Assembly (NCBI RefSeq): GCF_002934365.1
Contig: NZ_PTIY01000021.1
Span: 1-36,725 of the forward strand
Direction: 5' to 3'
DNA length: 36,725 bases
Source of the DNA: Methylobacter tundripaludum
GTDB taxonomy: Bacteria > Pseudomonadota > Gammaproteobacteria > Methylococcales > Methylomonadaceae
The notes under the pieces were generated by a model. It was not told where the DNA came from. It searched no databases and worked only from the letters and a program-made list of their open reading frames with translations. A program made the position numbers and the translations under genes. Of the stretch, positions 31,569-36,725 are shown in pieces (within the stretch, counting starts at the first letter, position 1; each line of letters opens with the position of its first letter).

Positions 31569-32396
31569 TTATTCGTCTTCCCCATCGGCCACTTGACGGC
31601 AATGGTTCAGGGCTCGCACGACATGCTTTTCCACCAGGCTTTTGGAAATGCCCAATTGCCGGGCGATTTCGGCATGGCTGTAGCCTTCGATCCGGCTCAG
31701 GTAAAGCACTTCGGCGCATTGGTCCGGCAATTCCCCAAGCGCGTTTTGCACCCGCTTGAGCCGGTCGCGGTCTACGACCGTCCGATAAGGACTCGGCGCT
31801 TTGTCGATCTCTGTTTCATTGCCGCAAAACCGGTTCAGCAATTCGGCATGTCGGCGTTGGCTGCGCAGATGATCAATCGACAGGTTTGAGGCCACCCGAA
31901 ACAGCCACGCACGCACGCCGCCTTCGCTGACTACGGACGCCTGCATTTGCGGAAGGCGAAGATAAACTTCCTGAGCCAAATCCGCCGCGGCTTCCGGGCA
32001 TTGCACCCGCCGGGTCAGAAACTGGTGTAGCTGCGAACTCGCGTCCAAAAAAATCCGATTGAGATCGTCCGCCGGAAATGGCGCTGATGAATCGAGGGGT
32101 AAGGTCTCCTCATAAAAATCCATATTTGCCGCGGTTTCCGTCTCTTGAGTGGGATGTTCCTGAGATTTACGATGAAGCCGGTCCTCGGCCATAGTGGATG
32201 CCGTTTTAAAGAGTAAGGCGCGCGGGTTATGCAGCGATTCGAGATTGGGGTATTGCGACGACAGGTGCAAAAACGATTCCTGCACGATGCCGGCGACATC
32301 GTGCTCCATAGGCCAGCGCCCGCTGATAAAGGCGCTGACCTCATGAGCATGTTGCAGGAAGAGCTCGTGCAGGAAGCTGTGCTTGGGTTCGGACAT
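31569..32396 (-). CDS. ECF sigma factor with duplicated region 2, module 4
   Basis: This protein is 275 aa, about 100 longer than ordinary FecI proteins. Residues 8-80 form one region-2-like unit (LFLQHAHEVSAFISGRW, DVAGIVQESFLHLSSQY, NPRALLFKTASTMAEDRLHR). After an acidic linker (81-112), residues 113-183 form a second, better conserved region 2 (LHQFLTRRVQCPEAAADLAQ, VRAWLFRVASNLSIDHLRSQ). Region 4 is at 212-266 (LGELPDQCAEVLYLSRIEGY, QLGISKSLVEKHVVRALN). The first unit has lost several consensus residues, so it may be a regulatory or decoy domain rather than a promoter-reading one. The frame is continuous with no sign of frameshift. The broken gene at 25597-26537 starts with the same extra unit, so the duplication existed in at least two modules. 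Confidence 0.88.
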   Translation of the reverse strand: MSEPKHSFLHELFLQHAHEVSAFISGRWPMEHDVAGIVQESFLHLSSQYPNLESLHNPRALLFKTASTMAEDRLHRKSQEHPTQETETAANMDFYEETLPLDSSAPFPADDLNRIFLDASSQLHQFLTRRVQCPEAAADLAQEVYLRLPQMQASVVSEGGVRAWLFRVASNLSIDHLRSQRRHAELLNRFCGNETEIDKAPSPYRTVVDRDRLKRVQNALGELPDQCAEVLYLSRIEGYSHAEIARQLGISKSLVEKHVVRALNHCRQVADGEDE

Positions 32397-32508
32397 CGCG
32401 TTATGAGGAACTGGATCAAAATAAGAATAGAAACAGAACCTTCAAGCAATACACATGCCAGTTAATTAAACATAAATAACAACAGGTTGGGAGTCGCAGC
32501 AAAAAGAA

Positions 32509-32546
32509 TGCGTCATATGCCGCAGTCGAATAAGGCATATGACGCA
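32509..32546. promoter_or_regulatory. Paired CATATG half-sites upstream of the tandem-region sigma gene
   Basis: TGCGTCATATGCCGCA (32509-32524) and TAAGGCATATGACGCA (32531-32546) form an inverted pair with a 6-bp spacer, 22 bp start to start, beginning 113 bp upstream of the sigma start codon. This and the 26639-26676 pair are the best-conserved examples. A decayed GTTCGCCCCGAGCCTGTCG repeat follows near 32625-32650. Confidence 0.65.
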
Positions 32547-32655
32547 GTTCTGGATTTATGCTTGATACCGCGAAAAAGCATCCGCATAAACCTAAAGAAA
32601 ATCAGTTCAGCCTTCCAAAATCCCGTTCGCCCCGAGCCTGTCGAAGGGTTCAACG

Positions 32656-32789
32656 CGAACTGTTTCCGAATGCTCAATAGAACACGGATGCCAAAAGCAG
32701 GCGACACGGATAGGACTGATTTACACAGATTTTTAGTTTGTTTGCGCTTTTAGATCAGTGTTCTATTGAGCATACGCTGAACAGTTACG
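32656..32789. repeat. Inverted-repeat element E (MITE-like)
   Basis: The left arm (32656-32689) contains CTGTTTCCGAATGCTCAATA followed by GAACACGGAT. The right arm (32754-32789) is its approximate inverse, containing ATCAGTGTTCTATTGAGCAT. The arms match over about 30 bp around a 64-bp non-coding middle. One copy only is seen in the window. Confidence 0.6.
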
Positions 32790-32829
32790 AATTTTTTTAA
32801 GCAAGGCCATAACGACATAAAAGCTATAA

Positions 32830-33362
32830 GGCTTGCGAACCCGGCATCAAACAACAAGTTGTGGACATGTCCATCAATGGCAGTGGCATCCGTGATACAG
32901 CACGAGTTCTCAAGATCAACAAAAACACAGTGATTAGCACGTTAAAAAAAAGCGAGCAGCATTGTCCAAGTAAATCCCAACTTTCAAGCCTTAAATCCAA
33001 AAGGAAATCTAGCTGTGAGAGTGGAATTGGCTTGTGATGAGGCTGAAATGGACGAACAGTGGTCATTTTGTAGGCAACAAGTCCAATCAGCGTTGGCTAT
33101 GGTATGCCGTTGATCATGCGACGAACACAGTGCCGGCTTATGTGTTTGGCAAACGCAAGGATGTCGTGTTCAAAAAGCTGAAAGCATTACTTGAGCCCTT
33201 TGGCATCAGCCGTTATTACACCGATGATTGGGGCGCTTATGAGCGTCAACTTGAAAGTGATAAGCATGAAGTGGGTAAGCGCAACACACAAAAAATTGAA
33301 CGTAAAAATTTGAATTTCAGAACCTGGATTAAACGACTCACTTACAGATTTAACCCACTACC
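32830..33362 (+). pseudogene. IS1-family transposase relic
   Basis: Starting near 32830 without the 5' end and zinc ribbon, the sequence encodes an InsA-like helix-turn-helix (PGIKQQVVDMSINGSGIRDT, ARVLKINKNTVISTLKK). It then encodes InsB-like sequence (ELACDEAEMDEQWSF). An extra T in the TTTT run near 33067 shifts the frame before VGNKSNQRWLWYAVDHATN and FGKRKDVVFKKLKALLEPFG. The C-terminal part stops after IERKNLNFRTWIKRLT, and about 100 bp present in the 6354-6646 derivative are missing. The element then ends in the terminal repeat AGATTTAACCCACTACC (33346-33362). It is inactive by frameshift, 5' truncation and internal deletion. Confidence 0.85.
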
Positions 33363-33500
33363 CGCTGAGGTTCCATGATCGAAGTGAGCTAAATTTGATC
33401 CATTTTCCAAGTTCAGCTTTCTGCAAGTCGTCAACAGCCTATTTTTAGGGTAGGGGCGACCTTGATTAGCCGAACCCGCCTCAATAGTTGCGCCTGAAAT

Positions 33501-33537
33501 TGTGTCATTTCACGCAGTCAATGTGCCATATGCCGTA
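33501..33537. promoter_or_regulatory. Paired CATATG half-sites upstream of fecI (module 5)
   Basis: TGTGTCATTTCACGCA (33501-33516) and TGTGCCATATGCCGTA (33522-33537) are 21 bp apart start to start, about 130 bp upstream of the plus-strand sigma gene start. The left half is diverged (CATTTC for CATATG). The 33363-33500 stretch shows nothing else. Confidence 0.5.
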
Positions 33538-33630
33538 TTCCGGCAACCAGTGACCAATAAGTCCCATTAAATATCAACACACTAATTATTGGCTCGGTTA
33601 TTGCTAGCTTATTGAGTCTATCGAAAAGGA

Positions 33631-34194
33631 ATGTTCCAATCCGTCAGCCAAGCTATCGCCATGACCAGCCTTACACTCACTATCAATGATTTGTTTTTAA
33701 ATCATCGGCAATCGTTAATTCAAACTATCTACCGCATCGTCGGTTGCCCGCAGACAGCAGAAGATTTGGCGCACGAAGCCTACTTAAAAATGCTGCAAGC
33801 CTCAAAAAATCAGGAAATAAGCTATCCACATCCTTTTCTCTACCAAATTGCCCGCAATCTGGCGCTGGATCATCTCCGCAAGGAAAAGATACGTCAGCGT
33901 AGCGATAGTACTCCAAAAGACGGTGAAGATACCGGCAAGCAGCTGGAATCTATTCCTTCAACTGTCCCCACACCCGAGCAGCAAACCGCCGACCGGCAGC
34001 AAGTCTCACTGATGCTTGATGCGCTGAGCGGTTTGTCGGAACGCCGCCGTCAAATTTTGGTGCTGCATAAATTTCATCACTGGACATACGAACGCATTGC
34101 CCAGCATTACGGCATTTCCCGCAGTGCGGTGGAAAAAAACGTGCATATTGCTCTTGCGCACTTACTGTCCGCACAAGAGGAATCTCCGTTTTAA
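33631..34194 (+). CDS. FecI-type ECF sigma factor, module 5
   Basis: This is a 187-aa sigma factor. Region 2 (about 20-90) has LFLNHRQSLIQTIYRIVGCP, TAEDLAHEAYLKMLQASKN and HPFLYQIARNLALDHLRKEK. Region 4 (about 125-180) has LDALSGLSERRRQILVLHKF and IAQHYGISRSAVEKNVHIAL. The start is uncertain: AAGGA directly abuts the ATG at 33631 with no spacing, so the ATG at 33661 (MTSLTL..., 177 aa) is a fair alternative. It is followed after 71 bp by the FecR gene on the same strand. This is the only module on the plus strand. Confidence 0.92.
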   Translation: MFQSVSQAIAMTSLTLTINDLFLNHRQSLIQTIYRIVGCPQTAEDLAHEAYLKMLQASKNQEISYPHPFLYQIARNLALDHLRKEKIRQRSDSTPKDGEDTGKQLESIPSTVPTPEQQTADRQQVSLMLDALSGLSERRRQILVLHKFHHWTYERIAQHYGISRSAVEKNVHIALAHLLSAQEESPF

Positions 34195-34265
34195 AGTGTG
34201 GATTTGTGTTTTACGCACGTCTAGTAATGATAGAATTCTGCAAAATCATCTAAGTTGTACACCCT

Positions 34266-35228
34266 ATGTTTTTACACGCCGAACCGAAATCGCCCTCCAC
34301 CTTGGGTACAACGCAAGATCAGGCATTAGCTTGGTTTGCCCGTTTGCAGGACAGTAAAACCAGTCAACGCGATCGGGCTGAATTTGCCGATTGGCTGGCC
34401 GCCAGTCCGGCGCATCAAGCCGCTTACGATAAGGTCGCTCGGTTGTGGCAATCGCAGGCGCTGAATGTAGCCTTGAGTCAATACGCGGCGATTCCATTGC
34501 CGCAAAAACAGCAAAAACCACCCCCGCAACGCTGGGCCGCCGCAGCCTGCATAGTATTGGCGAGCGGCTGGCTGCTACTTGGATCGGGTTTGATAGAACG
34601 CTGGCAAGCCGATGCAGTGACCGCTACCGGCGAGCAACGCCGCATAGTGTTGGCCGACGGTTCGGCGGTCACGTTGAACACCGATACTGCGCTGGCGTTT
34701 AACACCATCGGCGAGCGGCGCGGCGTAAAAATACTCAGCGGTGAAGCCTATTTTGAAGTGCAGCCCGACAAAACCCGGCCATTTATCGTCGAGACGGAAC
34801 AAGGCACGGTGCGGGTAGTCGGCACTCGTTTTAGCGTCAAAACCGGCGGCGCTACTCAGGTTGATGTCGAAAGCGGCATTGTCGTCTGCGCCGGGCTGCG
34901 GGGCGATAGTCGCCAACTCACCGCCGGACAGCATACCAGCATCGCCGGCCAGGGCGTTGCCGGAATCACTCCGGTCGACACTGGCCGGGCTTTCGCCTGG
35001 CTTAACGGCCGGTTGATCTTTCAGGATCAGCCGTTGGCAGAGGTGATCGCCGAACTCGATCGTTACCACCCCGGTGCTATAGTCATCACTGACGCCAAAC
35101 TCGGTCAAACCCGCGTCACGGGCAACTACAAGCTGGAAGATACCGCAGCCATTGTTCGCGCCTTGGCAGACATCTCCGGCGCGCGGGTGATCAATCTGTC
35201 GCCGTATTTGACTGTGTTGAAAGGCTAA
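34266..35228 (+). CDS. FecR-type anti-sigma regulator, module 5
   Basis: This is a 320-aa protein. DUF4880 (about 18-64) has ALAWFARLQDSKTSQRDRAE and SPAHQAAYDKVARLWQSQ. A membrane helix lies near 88-106 (RWAAAACIVLASGWLLLGSG). The FecR domain has TATGEQRRIVLADGSAVTLN, GEAYFEVQPDKTRPFIVE and VGTRFSVKTGG. The C-terminal domain has FQDQPLAEVIAELDRYHPGA. Its stop codon overlaps, tail to tail, the last codon of a minus-strand PIN-toxin fragment. The receptor that should follow begins only at 36280, after three minus-strand toxin-antitoxin genes. Confidence 0.93.
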   Translation: MFLHAEPKSPSTLGTTQDQALAWFARLQDSKTSQRDRAEFADWLAASPAHQAAYDKVARLWQSQALNVALSQYAAIPLPQKQQKPPPQRWAAAACIVLASGWLLLGSGLIERWQADAVTATGEQRRIVLADGSAVTLNTDTALAFNTIGERRGVKILSGEAYFEVQPDKTRPFIVETEQGTVRVVGTRFSVKTGGATQVDVESGIVVCAGLRGDSRQLTAGQHTSIAGQGVAGITPVDTGRAFAWLNGRLIFQDQPLAEVIAELDRYHPGAIVITDAKLGQTRVTGNYKLEDTAAIVRALADISGARVINLSPYLTVLKG

Positions 35229-35308
35229 ATTTTCATCGACACCACTGTATCGCCCAGCATATTAAACTCAGGATCGCTAGTCAGCAACACGGCTTGTTCC
35301 TTAATCGC
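35225..35308 (-). pseudogene. PIN-domain (VapC-like) toxin C-terminal remnant
   Basis: Read on the minus strand, about 27 codons encode AIKEQAVLLTSDPEFNMLGD and then TVVSMKI before a TAG stop (35227-35225). The LLTSDPEF block matches the C-terminal strand and conserved Asp of PIN ribonuclease toxins. The N-terminal ~100 codons are missing. The fragment begins within the last codons of the neighbouring 60-aa ORF, so a deletion joined the two. Too short to be active. Confidence 0.6.
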
Positions 35309-35483
35309 GTTTAACTTCCTGTTTGTGCTCATCTATCAGCTCATTCGCCAAAGAAACATCCCGTTTCAAAGAACCTCGAAAATTAGCCACAGAATTGCTT
35401 GGCAATGGATACAACAGTTCCAGATGATCATCAGCATCGCTTATCTCAACAATATGACCTGATTTTATGCCGTTCCTGGACAT
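35301..35483 (-). CDS. Small antitoxin-like ORF (possible VapB remnant)
   Basis: This is a 60-aa ORF starting at ATG 35483, 6 bp after the stop of the HTH antitoxin gene, so translational coupling is possible. The C-terminal half (FRGSLKRDVSLANELIDEHK) resembles the toxin-binding tail of VapB-type antitoxins. The N-terminal half (KSGHIVEISDADDHLELLYP) shows no clear DNA-binding motif. Its neighbour downstream is a PIN toxin fragment, which supports a decayed VapBC pair. It may or may not still be translated. Confidence 0.45.
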   Translation of the reverse strand: MSRNGIKSGHIVEISDADDHLELLYPLPSNSVANFRGSLKRDVSLANELIDEHKQEVKRD

Positions 35484-35489
35484 AGATTT

Positions 35490-35825
35490 TTAATCCAGCG
35501 CCGCCAATGCGGCTTCAGGCGCTTTATCGAGTATCTTCAACAATGCTTTGGCTGCGCCTGTCGGGCAACGCTTGCCTTGTTCCCAATTGCGAATAGTCTC
35601 TAACGACACATCAATTCGCCGAGAAAATTCAGATTGACTCAAGCCCAAGCGCTTACGAACCCGACGCGCAAATTTTGCTGCGTCCAGCATGGCTTCCGCA
35701 TCATCCAACTGTTGCTGCTTGGCGATATCGCGTTCGGTTGTAGCATTCAGACGCTCTAAATCCAGCCTGCCCTCAGGCAACGAATCTCGTTTCGCCAGAT
35801 CAATGCTTATGTGCACTGTTTTCAT
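35490..35825 (-). CDS. HTH (XRE-type) antitoxin partner of BrnT-like toxin
   Basis: This is a 111-aa protein. The N-terminal part begins MKTVHISIDLAKRD and is followed by a charged helix. Residues ~52-85 form an XRE helix-turn-helix (KRLGLSQSEFSRRIDVSLET, IRNWEQGKRCPTG). The C-terminal tail ends KAPEAALAALD. AGAGGTGA upstream supports the start. It overlaps the 3' end of the BrnT-like toxin gene by 26 bp, giving toxin-first order as in brnTA. Classical BrnA is a ribbon-helix-helix protein, so this HTH partner is a variant pairing. It probably represses the pair and neutralises the toxin. Confidence 0.82.
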   Translation of the reverse strand: MKTVHISIDLAKRDSLPEGRLDLERLNATTERDIAKQQQLDDAEAMLDAAKFARRVRKRLGLSQSEFSRRIDVSLETIRNWEQGKRCPTGAAKALLKILDKAPEAALAALD

Positions 35826-36081
35826 AGTTGATCACCTCTCGTTGATTAGCCTTGCGTGCTGAAATGATGCGGATTGCACTGCCCCGCAATGTGTAGACAA
35901 CAAAAAACACGCGCCGGTCGATTGCTCCCAATAGTTGATAACGCTCTTCGCCATAATCCCAACGCATATCTTTTTTAACAAGCCGGTCTGGATCCAGAAA
36001 TGCATGCACCACATAAGCAAAATCAAACCCACGCTGAGTAAAACAGGCATTACTTTTATTTTCGTCCCATTCAAAATTCAT
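35800..36081 (-). CDS. BrnT-family ribonuclease toxin
   Basis: The product is 93 aa from the ATG at 36081 (MNFEWDENKSN). An in-frame ATG at 36099 adds six residues, but BrnT proteins normally open with xFEWDxxK, so 36081 is preferred; neither has a strong Shine-Dalgarno. Family marks are FEWDENKSNACFTQRGFDFA, FLDPDRL, YGEERYQLLGAIDRRVFFVV and RGSAIRIISARKANQREVIN. BrnT is a RelE-fold mRNA-cleaving toxin. It is first in a minus-strand run (BrnT, HTH antitoxin, 60-aa ORF, PIN fragment) set into the gap between fecR and the receptor of module 5. The 180 bp before the receptor start (36100-36279) hold a GCTTATT/AATAAGC hairpin at 36139-36155 and no gene. Confidence 0.88.
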   Translation of the reverse strand: MNFEWDENKSNACFTQRGFDFAYVVHAFLDPDRLVKKDMRWDYGEERYQLLGAIDRRVFFVVYTLRGSAIRIISARKANQREVINYENSAHKH

Positions 36082-36279
36082 GGACGGAGTATGGCTCATT
36101 GAACTATGTCTGTCAAACGAATCGTCTATCGATCAAAGGCTTATTGAAAATAAGCATAGCGATACACTAAATCCACGAAAAAAAATTTCCCCGCAAGTGT
36201 GTGTTAACTATGCTGATACGTCTCGTTACTTGTGCGCGTACAAACGCGCTGACTACGACACTACAAATAAGGAGAATTC

Positions 36280-36725
36280 ATGCATCGGTTTCACCCTAAC
36301 GCGCCCTGCACATTGCGCAAACTGACTATCACCATTGCCTTGGCATTGCCCGCATTCGGTTCGCCGCTATCGGTTATGGCTGCTGACACTGCGGCGCAAA
36401 ATGCCGCAAATCCGCAAAGTGCGGCGTTTAGTTTTAATATTCCAGCCCAACCCTTGGCGGACGCTCTCAACGCCTTCATCGCCGCCAGCGATTGGCAAGT
36501 CGGTTTTCCTGCCGGTATGGCGAACGATGTACGCTCCAGCGCCGTCAACGGCAACTACACCCCGCAGCAGGCTTTGCAGCAGTTACTGGTAGGGAGCGGG
36601 CTAAATTATCGATTAACCGGAACCAATACCGTGACGCTTGAAAAAGCGCCGGTTTCTAAAGCAGCAGGCTCTACAACCTTGTCCGGGGTAACGGTTAAAG
36701 GACAACGGCAGTATGACCCTAACGA
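36280..36725 (+). CDS. TonB-dependent siderophore receptor with STN domain, module 5 (partial)
   Basis: The gene starts at ATG 36280, with GGAG at 36271-36274, and runs off the window end; about 148 codons are visible. The signal peptide ends near MAAD (SPLSVMAAD). The STN domain reads FSFNIPAQPLADALNAFIAA, YTPQQALQQLLVGSGLNYRL and TNTVTLEKAPVSK. TonB-box-like TTLSGVTVKG follows, then RQYDPN. This start is strikingly like that of the module 1 receptor (PVSKAPGSTTLSAVTVK), so the two are close paralogues. It should be controlled by the sigma/FecR pair at 33631-35228 despite the inserted toxin-antitoxin genes, probably from its own promoter in 36100-36279. Confidence 0.92.
   Translation, partial: MHRFHPNAPCTLRKLTITIALALPAFGSPLSVMAADTAAQNAANPQSAAFSFNIPAQPLADALNAFIAASDWQVGFPAGMANDVRSSAVNGNYTPQQALQQLLVGSGLNYRLTGTNTVTLEKAPVSKAAGSTTLSGVTVKGQRQYDPN

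Noticed and set aside
33034-33378. Separate hypothetical protein of 114 aa
   Set aside because: The translation is the C-terminal half of an IS1-type transposase in a frame broken by an extra T; it is part of the IS1 relic.
36139-36155. GCTTATT/AATAAGC hairpin as an intrinsic terminator
   Set aside because: The stem is A/T-rich, there is no U-tract, and no gene ends just before it on either strand.

Overview
The window looks like a gammaproteobacterial chromosome segment of moderate G+C. It is dominated by TonB-dependent siderophore/metal uptake under FecI/FecR cell-surface signalling. The gene style, the many paralogous FecI-FecR-receptor-PepSY blocks and the repeat families would fit a methanotroph-type gammaproteobacterium (Methylococcales). 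That placement is inference; no taxonomic marker gene is present.

Layout. (1) 1-1844: the end of an integron-like gene-cassette array. Two attC-like sites frame an unidentified ORF, followed by a ParE/RelE-type toxin-antitoxin pair that is cut off by a small terminal-inverted-repeat (TIR) element. (2) 1841-2215: two abutting MITE-like elements, families A and B. (3) 2284-5965: a PAS-4HB-HAMP-PAS chemoreceptor ending in a CheR-type pentapeptide, and an HEAGH-motif metallopeptidase-like protein. (4) 6237-6646: an orphan operator-like repeat pair and an IS1-derived deletion element. (5) 6641-11589: a lipoprotein amidohydrolase and a TonB receptor, divergent from an AraC/PchR-type regulator, with two sets of tandem operator-like repeats between them. 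(6) 11584-11932: three nested or abutting MITEs. (7) 12035-17670: complete module 1 (fecI-fecR-receptor-PepSY_TM, all minus strand). (8) 17917-24294: complete module 2, plus a small secreted protein and an inserted DUF1640-type gene. (9) 24968-25558: a Uma2-family nuclease-like gene. (10) 25597-26537: the wreck of a further module, in which a sigma N-terminus is fused to a PepSY_TM C-terminal part carrying a frameshift. (11) 26705-32396: complete module 4, whose sigma factor has a duplicated region 2. (12) 32656-33362: an inverted-repeat element and an IS1 relic. (13) 33631-36725: module 5 on the plus strand (fecI, fecR, start of receptor), interrupted by minus-strand toxin-antitoxin genes.

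How the genes work together. In each module the receptor carries an N-terminal STN signalling domain. By family knowledge, the loaded receptor signals through the inner-membrane anti-sigma FecR to the ECF sigma factor FecI, which transcribes the receptor. The PepSY_TM protein beside each receptor carries conserved membrane histidines and, by analogy with FoxB, could reduce or release the metal from the imported chelate.

The strongest unexplained signal is regulatory. A pair of about 16-bp half-sites built on GTCATATGCC/GGCATATGAC, spaced 21-22 bp start to start, lies upstream of every FecI-type sigma gene in the window, including the fused wreck. Related half-sites lie before the AraC gene and, orphaned, at 6237-6275. 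No Fur box was recognised by eye. This suggests one shared, apparently Fur-distinct regulator over the sigma genes.
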